From: CAMCYM01 sp964405405 | GTDB taxonomy: Bacteria > Bacteroidota > Bacteroidia > Flavobacteriales_D > Sanyastnellaceae | Direction: 5' to 3' | DNA: 64,000 bases | Assembly: GCA_964405405.1 (NCBI GenBank) | Contig: CAYONT010000006.1 | Coordinates: 1 to 64,000 of the forward strand | Part shown: positions 52,410-60,854 of the stretch, one piece after another | Layout: each line of letters starts with the position of its first letter | Position numbering within the stretch: the stretch's first letter is position 1 | Notes under the pieces: generated by a model | Told to the model about the DNA's origin: nothing | What the model saw: only the letters and a program-made list of their open reading frames with translations | The model's database searches: none | Translations under genes and position numbers: made by a program

Positions 52410-53639
52410 ATGAAAGACCTGCTCAAATTGTACGAGGCGCGCCAGCCCGAGGTGGTTTTCGAATGGCATGACCCGGAAACGGAAGCTGTGGGATGGGTGG
52501 TCATCCACTCTTTGCGGGGCGGCGCCGCAGGCGGCGGCACCCGCATGCACGCTGCCCTGGACAAGCGAGAGGTGGAGAGTTTGGCCAAGACCATGGAAAT
52601 CAAATTCACGGTCAGCGGACCCCAAATCGGGGGGGCAAAAAGCGGCATCCGGTTCGATCCGGCCGATCCGCGCAAGCGCGGCGTCCTTGAACGCTGGTAC
52701 CGGGCTGTGGCCCCGCTCCTCAAGCACTATTATGGGACGGGTGGCGACATGAACGTCGACGAAATCCACGAGGTGATTCCGCTGACCGAGCGCACCGGGG
52801 TTTGGCACCCGCAGGAGGGCGTGTTCACAGGCCACTTCAAGCCCGATGAAACGCAGAAAGTTCGGCGCATCGGCAACCTCCGGCAGGGCGTCTCTCAACC
52901 GGTGGAGGACCTGGCCTTATCGCCCGACGTAACCCGCAAGTACCGGGTAGCTGACCTGATCACGGGATTCGGTGTGGCGGAATCTGTCCGGCATTACTTC
53001 CAAATCTATGGGGGCGAGCTGGCGGGCAAGCGGGTCATCGTGCAAGGTTGGGGCAACGTAGGCGCTGCCGCCGCTTACTACCTCGCCGAAGCAGGCGCTG
53101 TGGTGGTGGGCATCATCGACCGGGTCGGGGGCATCCTGGCTCCTGAGGGCCTGGGGCCCGAGGAGGTGACCGAGCTGTTCCTGGCGAAGACGGGCAACGC
53201 CCTGGTGGCTCCGCATTTGCGTCCTTTTTCGGAGGTGAATGGCCAAATCTGGGACACCCCGGCCGACATCTTCCTCCCCTGTGCCGCCTCCCGGCTCGTG
53301 ACTGAGGACCAACTGGACCGCATGTTGGCCGCCGGGGTTTCCCTGATTTCGAGCGGGGCGAACGTCCCCTTCGCGGACGAAGCGATCTTCTACGGCCCCA
53401 TCGCTGAGAAGGCGGACCGCCACATGGCGGTCATTCCGGACTTCATCGCGAACTGTGGCATGGCCCGGGTCTTTGCCTACCTCATGGGCGATGCCGACGT
53501 GGACTTGAGCGACGCAGCCATCTTCCAGGACACCAGCGCGACCATCCGCCGGGCCTTGGAGGCGACCCATGCTCGGAATCCGGACCGCACGGAATTGACA
53601 GCGACCGCCTTCGCCATCGCCCTCGAGCAGCTGGTCTGA
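52410..53639 (+). CDS. Glu/Leu/Phe/Val dehydrogenase family protein
   Basis: This 409-residue NAD(P)-dependent amino-acid dehydrogenase belongs to the ELFV family, interconverting an amino acid and its 2-oxo acid. The substrate region has SLRGGAAGGGTRMH, the catalytic lysine in GPQIGGAKSGIRF, and the catalytic aspartate in GTGGDMNVDEIHEVIP. The Rossmann domain has VIVQGWGNVGAAAAYYLAEAGA. This sequence type, starting MKDLLK and containing HPQEGVFTGHFKP, is a Flavobacteria-specific branch that differs from classical hexameric GdhA, so I do not assign a symbol. The start at 52410 agrees with that branch. Confidence 0.92.
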   Translation: MKDLLKLYEARQPEVVFEWHDPETEAVGWVVIHSLRGGAAGGGTRMHAALDKREVESLAKTMEIKFTVSGPQIGGAKSGIRFDPADPRKRGVLERWYRAVAPLLKHYYGTGGDMNVDEIHEVIPLTERTGVWHPQEGVFTGHFKPDETQKVRRIGNLRQGVSQPVEDLALSPDVTRKYRVADLITGFGVAESVRHYFQIYGGELAGKRVIVQGWGNVGAAAAYYLAEAGAVVVGIIDRVGGILAPEGLGPEEVTELFLAKTGNALVAPHLRPFSEVNGQIWDTPADIFLPCAASRLVTEDQLDRMLAAGVSLISSGANVPFADEAIFYGPIAEKADRHMAVIPDFIANCGMARVFAYLMGDADVDLSDAAIFQDTSATIRRALEATHARNPDRTELTATAFAIALEQLV

Positions 53640-53758
53640 GGGAGAAAAAGACCCGACGGACGATGGAAAATCGCTCCGGGCTTTCGAACTTTCGGGTCGT
53701 TACCGGTCTCGGGGTTGCTGCCTGCAGGCATCCGAGGTTTCCCGGTCGCTGAACGACC
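53640..53758 (+). promoter_or_regulatory. Structured leader of nhaD, candidate cis-regulatory RNA
   Basis: The 119-base spacer folds into two nested elements. Element 1: GACCCGA (53650-53656) pairs TCGGGTC (53692-53698), enclosing an eight-pair hairpin at 53657-53678 with one bulged C. Element 2: ACCGG (53702-53706) pairs CCGGT (53742-53746), CTCGG (53708-53712) pairs CCGAG (53732-53736), and TGCC (53719-53722) pairs GGCA (53727-53730). A competing helix, GGTCG (53744-53748) with CGACC (53754-53758), abuts the ATG and shares three bases with element 2. This is the layout of a switch controlling access to the start codon. No U-tract is present. Confidence 0.5.
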
Positions 53759-55138
53759 ATGGAGTGGATTGTATTGGGGGTGTTTGTACTGGGGTATTTG
53801 GCCATTGCGCTGGAACACCCCATCCGCATCGACAAAGCGGCGAGCGCCTTGCTCACAGGAACGTTGACTTGGGCGCTCTTTGTGCTGGGAATGAAGGAGT
53901 TTGCGCCTCATTTGCAGGGCGAATTCTCGGATTTTATGGCGCACTTCCAAGGTTCGCCGGGAACGGAGAAAGCTGTCTTTTTGGAGCACCGGTTGCTGCA
54001 CCATGTTCAGGAAATTGCTTCCATCCTCTTCTTCTTGATGGGGGCCATGACCATCGTCGAATTGGTAGACGCCCACGAGGGATTTGCGGTCATCACCAAC
54101 CGCATCCGCACCAAGAACAAGGTCGCTCTCATGTGGGTCATCGCTCTACTCACTTTCTTCATGTCGGCCGTGTTGGACAACTTGACGACTTCGATTGTCA
54201 TGGTTTCGCTGTTGCGGAAGCTCATCGACGACAAGGAAACCCGCTGGATTTTTGGAGGAATGGTCATCATTGCGGCGAATGCGGGCGGCGCTTGGTCGCC
54301 GATAGGGGACGTGACCACAACGATGTTGTGGATTGGAGGCCAAATCACGACCGGCGAGACGATTTCCAACTTGATTCTCCCTTCCTTGGTGGCCTTGGTG
54401 GCTCCACTTTTGTTCATGACTTTCCGGATGAAGGGCGAGGTGCAGCGGCCCGTGGTGCAGATTGACCACCGGTTGGAGCCCACAACTGCGGCGGAGCGAA
54501 ACTTGGTTTTTACGCTTGGCGTTGGGGGGCTCTTGTTTGTTCCGGTGTTCAAGACGGTGACGCATTTACCGCCTTTCATGGGGATGATGATGAGTTTGGG
54601 GGTGATTTGGGTGGCCACGGAATGGATGCACCGCAACAAGAACCACGAGGAGCGGAGTGCCCTTTCGGTGCTGACCATCCTCCGCAAGATTGACACGGCT
54701 TCGGTGTTGTTCTTCCTCGGCATTTTGCTGGCAGTGGCTTCGCTGCAAGAGATGGGCCTTCTCATCGATGCTGCTGGCATGCTCAAGGCGGGATTGAATG
54801 ACATTTACTTGATCAACTTGACCATCGGATTCCTGAGTGCTGTAGTAGACAACGTGCCCTTGGTGGCGGCATCCATGGGCATGTATGAGGTGGTCGCTTC
54901 AGGCGCGGACCTCGGGGCTTGGGATGCAGCGTTCGTGCAGGATGGTGCCTTCTGGCAGTTCTTGGCTTTTTGTGCGGGAACGGGCGGATCGATGTTGATC
55001 ATCGGTTCTGCAGCGGGCGTGGCCGTGATGGGTTTGGAGAAAATCGACTTCATGTGGTACGTGCGCCGCATTTCGGGACTGGCCGTCCTGAGCTATTTGT
55101 GCGGTGCGCTGTCCTACTGGCTGCTTTACGGCCTCTGA
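53759..55138 (+). CDS. nhaD: Na+/H+ antiporter NhaD
   Basis: NhaD exchanges sodium or lithium ions for protons across the inner membrane and is common in marine Bacteroidota. The 459-residue protein has about 11-12 hydrophobic helices. The ion-transporter core shows VALMWVIALLTFFMSAVLDNLTTSIVM, followed by ANAGGAWSPIGDVTTTMLW, and the repeated half shows SAVVDNVPLVAASMGMYE and GTGGSMLIIGSAAGVAVMG. These DN-T and SP-GD motifs are characteristic of NhaD within the ion-transporter superfamily. The ATG directly abuts a helix of the preceding structured leader, suggesting translational control. Confidence 0.94.
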   Translation: MEWIVLGVFVLGYLAIALEHPIRIDKAASALLTGTLTWALFVLGMKEFAPHLQGEFSDFMAHFQGSPGTEKAVFLEHRLLHHVQEIASILFFLMGAMTIVELVDAHEGFAVITNRIRTKNKVALMWVIALLTFFMSAVLDNLTTSIVMVSLLRKLIDDKETRWIFGGMVIIAANAGGAWSPIGDVTTTMLWIGGQITTGETISNLILPSLVALVAPLLFMTFRMKGEVQRPVVQIDHRLEPTTAAERNLVFTLGVGGLLFVPVFKTVTHLPPFMGMMMSLGVIWVATEWMHRNKNHEERSALSVLTILRKIDTASVLFFLGILLAVASLQEMGLLIDAAGMLKAGLNDIYLINLTIGFLSAVVDNVPLVAASMGMYEVVASGADLGAWDAAFVQDGAFWQFLAFCAGTGGSMLIIGSAAGVAVMGLEKIDFMWYVRRISGLAVLSYLCGALSYWLLYGL

Positions 55139-55164
55139 GGCTCAGGGGCTTGGGGTCCTTGCCG

Positions 55165-55194
55165 GACCGCCCGGGTTGTGAACCGCGGGCGGTC
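55165..55194 (+). other. Long GC-rich hairpin between nhaD and exbB
   Basis: GACCGCCC (55165-55172) pairs GGGCGGTC (55187-55194), with inner GGTT/AACC around loop GTG, about 13 pairs. It lies 26 bases after the nhaD stop. No T-run follows on the plus strand, so termination is uncertain. Confidence 0.5.
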
Positions 55195-55273
55195 GAAAAG
55201 AACGGGGTGGGTTGGGGGTTTGGCCCAATAATTGCGTGAACTTCCACGTTCAATTCGCGAAACCTTACAACCC

Positions 55274-56002
55274 ATGTTGATTTCCTTGTTGCTCCAGCAG
55301 TTGACAACCGGCTCTACCACCGACAGCACCCCAGAAACGGTTCAATCGATGGGCGAAGCGCCCGCGGCTGTTCAATCCATCGAAGTGAGTGTGTTGGATT
55401 TGTTGATCGAAGGCGGGTGGTACATCATGCTTCCCCTTGCGGTGATGTCTGTGGTGGCCCTGTATGTCTTTTTTGAGCGTCTCATGGCCATCCGGAATGC
55501 AGAAAAGGTGGCTCCGGATTTCATGAACAAGATCAAGGACTACGTATCCAGCGGCAATTTCGCTTCAGCGCGGAACCTCTGTGCGACCTCCAATACGCCC
55601 ATGGCCCGCATGCTGGACAAGGGCATCAGCCGCATCGGCAAAGACCTCAAGGACATCAGCGTCGCCATTGAAAACATCGGAAAGCTGGAAATCTACAGCT
55701 TGGAAAAGAACTTGGGGGTGTTGGCGACCGTGGCAGGTGCCGCGCCGATGTTGGGCTTCCTTGGAACGGTCATCGGGATGGTGAATGTATTCTTGGACAT
55801 GGAACAAGCGGGAACGGTGCGGGTGGAAGACATCAGCGGAGGAACCAAGCAGGCCATGATCACCACCATTGTGGGTCTGATTGTGGGCATCATTGCCTAC
55901 ATGGCCTACAACCATTTGGTGAGCAAGGTGAGCAAGGTCATCAACAAGATGGAGGCTACTACGATTGAGTTCATCGACATCTTAGAAGAACCTGCGCAAT
56001 GA
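55274..56002 (+). CDS. exbB: ExbB/TolQ/MotA family proton channel protein
   Basis: ExbB with ExbD forms the proton-driven motor energising TonB-dependent transport. The 242-residue protein has a short periplasmic N-terminus, TM1 near residue 47 (WYIMLPLAVMSVVALYVFFE), a cytoplasmic helical domain, and TM2-TM3 near 150-215 with LATVAGAAPMLGFLGTVIGMV and the ITTIVGLIVGIIAYMAYN segment. The start at 55274 gives a leader-like LISLLLQQ before the core. Its stop overlaps exbD as ATGA. A TolQ role in place of ExbB cannot be excluded. Confidence 0.9.
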   Translation: MLISLLLQQLTTGSTTDSTPETVQSMGEAPAAVQSIEVSVLDLLIEGGWYIMLPLAVMSVVALYVFFERLMAIRNAEKVAPDFMNKIKDYVSSGNFASARNLCATSNTPMARMLDKGISRIGKDLKDISVAIENIGKLEIYSLEKNLGVLATVAGAAPMLGFLGTVIGMVNVFLDMEQAGTVRVEDISGGTKQAMITTIVGLIVGIIAYMAYNHLVSKVSKVINKMEATTIEFIDILEEPAQ

Positions 56003-56400
56003 GCTTCGGACAACGCAACAAGATTCAGGTTGGGGGCAACATGTCCTCCATGACGGATTTGGTGTTCCTGTTGCTCATCTTCTTTGTGATCCTTTCGACC
56101 TTGGCATCGAATGGCGTGAATGTGGAGCTGCCTCAGGCCCAAGGGACCACCTCCGTGACGCCTCATTTGACAGTGAGCATCATGGCCGATGGGAGTTACC
56201 ATTTGAACGGGGGTCCTGTGCCCAAGGAGGATTTGGAGCGGTTGATCCAAATCCGCATGGAAAATTCCACGGATGACGTCATTTACTTGCAGGTAGATGC
56301 ATCGGTTCCCACAGGTTCTACGGTTGAACTCATCGGCTTGGCGAAGGCAAACAATTGGAAGGTCATGTTGGGAGCGGCGCCCAAAACGACGGAACCATGA
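55999..56400 (+). CDS. exbD: ExbD/TolR family biopolymer transport protein
   Basis: ExbD is the bitopic partner of ExbB. The 133-residue protein has the conserved proton-carrying Asp20 at the start of its single membrane helix (SSMTDLVFLLLIFFVILSTL). A compact periplasmic domain ends YLQVDASVPTGSTVELIGLAKANNWKVMLGA. Only one exbD copy is visible here, whereas many Bacteroidota have two. The stop overlaps the tonB-like start as ATGA, so exbB-exbD-tonB form a tight operon. Confidence 0.92.
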   Translation: MSFGQRNKIQVGGNMSSMTDLVFLLLIFFVILSTLASNGVNVELPQAQGTTSVTPHLTVSIMADGSYHLNGGPVPKEDLERLIQIRMENSTDDVIYLQVDASVPTGSTVELIGLAKANNWKVMLGAAPKTTEP

Positions 56401-57170
56401 CCGGATCGGAAAAGGAAGCGCAAGACCGTCGGGTCCGTCAGAAAGCGGGCTTCCTCGCAGGGGGCATCTTTTTGGTGGTGGCGGTGCTGTGTTACTTGCT
56501 CACTGCCTACACCATTTCGGACCCGCCACCGGGGACGCAGTATGTTGCGGTCGGCATGGCGGACATCGGGAACAGTCTGATCGCCACGGGTGACACGGAG
56601 TCTGATTTCCCCTCCGAATCGGTGGAGGAGGCTGTGCAGCCTACCGAGGCGGCTTCCCCGAGTCAGCAACAAGCGGCTTCGCAGGTGGTAACCCAGGCCC
56701 GAAGCGAGGTGTCAGCGAACAACCAACCCAATCCCAACAACGGACAGGGGCAGCAGTCAGGTCCTCGTGTTTCTACCTCGTTGAACAACCGCCTCGGGGC
56801 GTTGCGGTCGGGTGGAGGAGGTTCTCAAGGTTCGGGGGAAACCGGAACCGGAAACGAAGGCATCGAAAACGGAGAGCCATTCCGGACGGGAGCCGACGGG
56901 AATGCCGCTTGGGGTTTGCAGGGCGGGGACATGATCGGCTATCCCCAGCTCGATGAAAAGCCCACGAAGGCGGGGTACATTCGGTTGAAAGTCCGGGTGA
57001 ACAAGGCAGGCGAGGTGACTGGAGTGGATTACGATCCATTGGAGTCGAGTCTCGCTGATTCGCGGAGCATTGCATTGGCAAAAAGGGCTGCTTTGACTGC
57101 ACGGTTTTCGACCAGTTCCACCATGCCCATTCGCAATGGGTACATCGTCATTCGCTTCGAATTGAAATGA
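56397..57170 (+). CDS. tonB: TonB-like energy transducer
   Basis: The 257-residue product has one N-terminal membrane helix (GFLAGGIFLVVAVLCYLLTAY). A low-complexity Gln/Ser/Asn/Gly-rich periplasmic spacer spans residues about 75-165, and a C-terminal TonB-like fold follows (YPQLDEKPTKAGYIRLKVRVNKAGEVTGV, ending GYIVIRFELK). The spacer has fewer prolines than classical TonB. Position directly behind exbB-exbD with ATGA overlap supports the role of transmitting proton-motive force to outer-membrane receptors. Its stop overlaps folC. Confidence 0.83.
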   Translation: MTGSEKEAQDRRVRQKAGFLAGGIFLVVAVLCYLLTAYTISDPPPGTQYVAVGMADIGNSLIATGDTESDFPSESVEEAVQPTEAASPSQQQAASQVVTQARSEVSANNQPNPNNGQGQQSGPRVSTSLNNRLGALRSGGGGSQGSGETGTGNEGIENGEPFRTGADGNAAWGLQGGDMIGYPQLDEKPTKAGYIRLKVRVNKAGEVTGVDYDPLESSLADSRSIALAKRAALTARFSTSSTMPIRNGYIVIRFELK

Positions 57171-58387
57171 TGACCTATGCGGAGGCGGTGGCGGTGCTCT
57201 TCGGGCAGTTGCCGATGTTTCAGCGGGATGGACCGGCGGCGTATAAGGAGGGACTGGAGGGGACCTGGGCAGTGCTGGACTTGTGCGGGCATCCGGAGGA
57301 GGGGCTTCAGGCCATCCATGTGGCCGGAACAAACGGAAAGGGTTCGGTTTGTCACCAGGTGGCTGCGGTGTTGCAGTGTGCCGGCTACAAAACCGGGTTG
57401 TTCACTTCGCCCCACATGCGCGACTTTCGGGAGCGCATCCGCGTCAACGGAGAGCCGGTGCGCGAGGAACGCGTGGTCGATTTTGTGACCCGTTATCAGG
57501 GGCGGTGGGGTCAACCTTCCTTCTTTGAGTTGACTTGGGGTTTGGCCTTGGAGACGTTCCGGGCGGAGCAAGTGGATGTGGCCGTGATCGAAACGGGGAT
57601 GGGGGGGCGGCTGGATTCGACCAATGTCCTGGCGCGGCCGTTGGTGGTGGCGGTGACGAATGTGGGGCTGGACCACCAAGCGTTTCTGGGGCCGGATGTG
57701 CGGAGCATCGCCCGGGAGAAGGCGGGCATTTTGAAAGAGGGGGTGCCGGTGGTGCTGGGTCGGATGCGGCCCGAGGCGCAGTCCGTGCTGTTGGAGCAGT
57801 CCCTGCGCACGGCGAACGAGGTCCATTTCGCGGGCGTAGAGCCGGCGTGGCCGGGCGAGGCGCCTTATGCGGCGGAGAATCGGGCCACGGCGAGAAAAAT
57901 TTTGGAGGTGCTCGATGCGCTTCCGGGCTGGGAAGTGCCGCCTGCGGCTGTGGCGTCGGGTTTGCGCGACTACAAGGAGTTGACAGGCCAAACAGGCCGC
58001 TGGACGTGGCTGCCTCCGGCACCTTCGGGCGCCCGGGTCCTTGCGGATTGCGCCCACAACGTGGACGGCTTCGCTCGGACGGTGGACGCGGTCCGTGCCG
58101 AGGTGCCGGGCGGGCGATTGCGGGTCGTTTTCGGGACGGTGGCGGACAAAGATCTGGGGGAGGTTTGGCCTGGATTGCCGGCGGAAGCCACGTACTACTG
58201 GTGCGCGGCTTCGATCCCGAGGGCGTTGGCCGCCGAAGCGCTGGCGGTGCGGGCGGAGGCAGCGGGACTGCGGGGCCGGGCCTGCGGTGGGGTGGCGGAA
58301 GCCTTGGCGGCCGCGCGTGCCGAATCCCAGCCGCAGGACCTGATTTGGGTCACGGGTAGCATCTTCGTCGTCGCCGAGGCCCGTTGA
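57167..58387 (+). CDS. folC: Folylpolyglutamate synthase / dihydrofolate synthase
   Basis: FolC adds glutamate to dihydropteroate or folates. The 406-residue Mur-ligase-like protein has the ATP loop AGTNGKGS at residues 53-60, TGLFTSPHMRDFRERIRVNG, ELTWGLALETF, VIETGMGGRLDSTNV and NVGLDHQAFLG. The C-terminal domain has DCAHNVDGFARTVDAV. The length is typical. The start ATG 57167 overlaps the tonB-like stop. Linkage to the exbBD-tonB operon is frequent in Flavobacteria. It converges on gpmI with a 23-bp gap. Confidence 0.95.
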   Translation: MMTYAEAVAVLFGQLPMFQRDGPAAYKEGLEGTWAVLDLCGHPEEGLQAIHVAGTNGKGSVCHQVAAVLQCAGYKTGLFTSPHMRDFRERIRVNGEPVREERVVDFVTRYQGRWGQPSFFELTWGLALETFRAEQVDVAVIETGMGGRLDSTNVLARPLVVAVTNVGLDHQAFLGPDVRSIAREKAGILKEGVPVVLGRMRPEAQSVLLEQSLRTANEVHFAGVEPAWPGEAPYAAENRATARKILEVLDALPGWEVPPAAVASGLRDYKELTGQTGRWTWLPPAPSGARVLADCAHNVDGFARTVDAVRAEVPGGRLRVVFGTVADKDLGEVWPGLPAEATYYWCAASIPRALAAEALAVRAEAAGLRGRACGGVAEALAAARAESQPQDLIWVTGSIFVVAEAR

Positions 58388-58410
58388 TTCCGGGGGTGCC
58401 GTTCAGGCCC

Positions 58411-59940
58411 TCAGCCCCGCTCGACCAGACTCCGACCCGTCATCTCGGGCGGCTGGGGAATGCCCATGAGCTGCAAGACCGTGGGTGCGACATCGGCAAG
58501 AATGCCATTCCGCACCGAGGTTACGCCGGGTGCGATGACGAAGAGCGGCACGGGATTCGTCGTATGGGCCGTGTGCGGCGAGCCGTCCGGGTTGCGGGCC
58601 AAATCCGCATTCCCATGGTCGGCAATGATGACGAATTGATAGCCCCGCTTCTTCCCAGCCTCCACCACGTCTTGCAGGCAGGCATCTGTAACCTCCACGG
58701 CCCGCACCACGGCTTCGAATACCCCGGTGTGCCCCACCATGTCGGGGTTGGCAAAATTGAGACAGATGAAATCCGCGGTGCCTCCTTCCAGTTCGGGTGT
58801 GATCCGGGCAACCAGTTCGTGGGCTGACATTTCCGGTTGCAAATCGTAGGTGGCGACCTTCGGGCTGTGGGCCATGATGCGTCGTTCTCCCGGAAAGGGT
58901 TCCTCCCTTCCCCCGTTGAAGAAGAACGTGACGTGGGGGTATTTTTCGGTTTCTGCGATGCGGATTTGGCTTCGCCCATGCGCAGACAACACTTCGCCCA
59001 ACGTCGCTTGCAAATTGGGTTTGTCGTACACCACATGGACCCCGTGGAAGGTGTCGTCGTAGTTCGTCATGGTGACGTAATGCAGGGCCAGCGGCGCCAT
59101 GCCCTCCTCGGGGAAAGCTTGCTGCGTCAGGGCTTGGGTGATTTCCCGGCAGCGGTCGGTGCGGAAGTTGAAGCAGATGACGACATCGCCCGGGCGAATC
59201 CGGCCATCGGTCCCCTCGATGACGAATGGCTCGATGAACTCGTCGGTGACCCCGGCGGCGTAGGAGGCCGCGATGCCGGCATCCGCACTCGGAAAAGATG
59301 CCCCAGCCCCCTCCACCAAAGTCCGGTAGCTCCGGGCTACCCGCGGCCAGCGCTTGTCCCGGTCCATAGCATAGTACCTGCCGTGCACCGAGGCGATGTG
59401 TCCGCCCGTGGCCGCCAGGACCGATTCGAGTTCTGCGATGTAACCCCGACCCGTGTTGGGGGCTGTGTCCCGGCCGTCGGTGAAGGCGTGCACCAGGAAG
59501 TCCTTCAAGCCCGCCTCGTGGGCCAGGGTACAAAGTGCATGCAGGTGCGCTTGCTGCGCATGCACCCCACCTTTTGACACCAACCCCATGAAGTGCAGTC
59601 GCCGACCGGGTTCCCGCGCTGCTTCCCAGGCTGCCTGCAATGCTGGCTCCCGACCCAGCGTGCCCTCGGCAACAGCACGGTCGATTCGAGCCAGGTCTTG
59701 GTAGACCACCCGTCCGGCTCCGATGTTCATGTGCCCCACCTCACTGTTGCCCATCTGGTCATCCGGAAGCCCGACGTGCATGCCATCGGTACGCAACGTG
59801 GCATGCGGTGCGGAAGCCCAGAGGGAGTCGAAGAAGGGAGTGCGCGCGGCGTGTACCGCGTCGTTCGCGTCTTGGGCACCGATGCCCCATCCGTCGAGGA
59901 TGACCAGGGCGACCCGTGCAGGTTCAGAAGGTTGGTTCAT
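58411..59940 (-). CDS. gpmI: 2,3-bisphosphoglycerate-independent phosphoglycerate mutase
   Basis: GpmI interconverts 3- and 2-phosphoglycerate in glycolysis using two metal ions, normally manganese. The 509-residue alkaline-phosphatase-like enzyme has Asp16 in ILDGWG, the phosphorylated Ser66 in GNSEVGHMNIGAGR, HAFTDGRDTAP, the phosphotransfer-domain Arg in HGRYYAMDRDKRW, and the metal ligands in NFANPDMVGHTG and IADHGNAD. The start at 59940 overlaps the histidine kinase stop as ATGA, so glycolytic gene expression is coupled to an upstream sensor kinase, which is unusual. Confidence 0.97.
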   Translation of the reverse strand: MNQPSEPARVALVILDGWGIGAQDANDAVHAARTPFFDSLWASAPHATLRTDGMHVGLPDDQMGNSEVGHMNIGAGRVVYQDLARIDRAVAEGTLGREPALQAAWEAAREPGRRLHFMGLVSKGGVHAQQAHLHALCTLAHEAGLKDFLVHAFTDGRDTAPNTGRGYIAELESVLAATGGHIASVHGRYYAMDRDKRWPRVARSYRTLVEGAGASFPSADAGIAASYAAGVTDEFIEPFVIEGTDGRIRPGDVVICFNFRTDRCREITQALTQQAFPEEGMAPLALHYVTMTNYDDTFHGVHVVYDKPNLQATLGEVLSAHGRSQIRIAETEKYPHVTFFFNGGREEPFPGERRIMAHSPKVATYDLQPEMSAHELVARITPELEGGTADFICLNFANPDMVGHTGVFEAVVRAVEVTDACLQDVVEAGKKRGYQFVIIADHGNADLARNPDGSPHTAHTTNPVPLFVIAPGVTSVRNGILADVAPTVLQLMGIPQPPEMTGRSLVERG

Positions 59941-60854
59941 GGTTCTTTGGGAATCCGGGTGATGATGCGGGTGCCGCCCAGGGGGCTGTCTTCGATGGAA
60001 AGCCGGCCTCGGTGCATGCGGACCATGGTGTCGGCGAGGTAGAGCCCCAAGCCCGTCCCCTCGGTCGATCGGGTGGATTCGTCTCCAAGACGAACGAACG
60101 GCTGAACCACCCGGCGCCTTTCGCTGCGCGGAATTCCTGGGCCGGCATCGTCGATGGTAACCACGTAATGGCCGCCCTCCTCCGCCAGCGCCACGGTGAC
60201 CGCCCCGCTTGGCGGCGTATACTTCAGCGCATTTTCAATCAGATTGCTCCAGGCCAAACCCAATCCACGTCCGTCCCCCTCCACGCCGCGGAGGGGGTGA
60301 TCCGGTGGGACAAAGGCGACCTTTCGCCCCGCATGGGGCCCAACGAGCAGGTGCTGGATGGCCCGTTCGATGAGATCTTCGGGGTCGATGGGCGATTTGG
60401 CCAGCGGTTCCCCCACCCGGGCACTCTGCAAGATGTCGTCGATGCGGCGCTCCAGCCGGTAGCCCGCCTGCTGCGTTTCTTCGAGCATTTCCGCGGTTTC
60501 ATGGGCGTTGAGGCCGCCCCGCTGCAAGGTCTCGGTGGCCAAACGTATGGCAGCCAAGGGGGTTTTGAGTTCGTGGGTGACGGCTAGGGTGAAGTTGCGC
60601 TCGCGTTGGCGCTGTCGTTGCTCCGCACGGGCGTGTCGCCACAGGGCCCAGAGTCCGACCACGAGGAGGGTCAGGAAGACGCTGCCTTCGCCTAGGATCA
60701 TGGTCTTCCAGCGCGCGAGCTCCTCCGGGTCACGTCCGGGCCGGACCTGGTGCAAGTCGGTGCGCAACCGGACAAGCAGCGAGGCCCACCAGGCGAATTG
60801 GATGAGCACATAGGTTCCCAGCAGGACGATGAGGGTGCTGCGCTTGACTTTCAC
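59937..60854 (-). CDS. Orphan sensor histidine kinase
   Basis: The 305-residue protein has two N-terminal membrane helices (residues 8-28 and 58-74) flanking a roughly 30-residue periplasmic loop. The H-box FTLAVTHELKTPLAA carries phosphoacceptor His94. The ATP-binding domain has N-box NLIENALKY, G1 DDAGPGIP, the F-box region VVQPFVRLGD and G2 GTGLGLYLADTM. I choose GTG 60854 (VKVKRSTLIVLLGTYV) because it overlaps the upstream methyltransferase stop as GTGA and starts right before TM1; an ATG at 61040 lies inside that gene. No response regulator gene is nearby, so the partner is unknown. Confidence 0.9.
   Translation of the reverse strand: MKVKRSTLIVLLGTYVLIQFAWWASLLVRLRTDLHQVRPGRDPEELARWKTMILGEGSVFLTLLVVGLWALWRHARAEQRQRQRERNFTLAVTHELKTPLAAIRLATETLQRGGLNAHETAEMLEETQQAGYRLERRIDDILQSARVGEPLAKSPIDPEDLIERAIQHLLVGPHAGRKVAFVPPDHPLRGVEGDGRGLGLAWSNLIENALKYTPPSGAVTVALAEEGGHYVVTIDDAGPGIPRSERRRVVQPFVRLGDESTRSTEGTGLGLYLADTMVRMHRGRLSIEDSPLGGTRIITRIPKEP

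Noticed and set aside
53650..53698. Simple rho-independent terminator for the amino-acid dehydrogenase
   Set aside because: The stem has no T-tract after it, contains a second hairpin, and is followed by a further interlocking structure reaching the nhaD start, which fits a leader better than a terminator.
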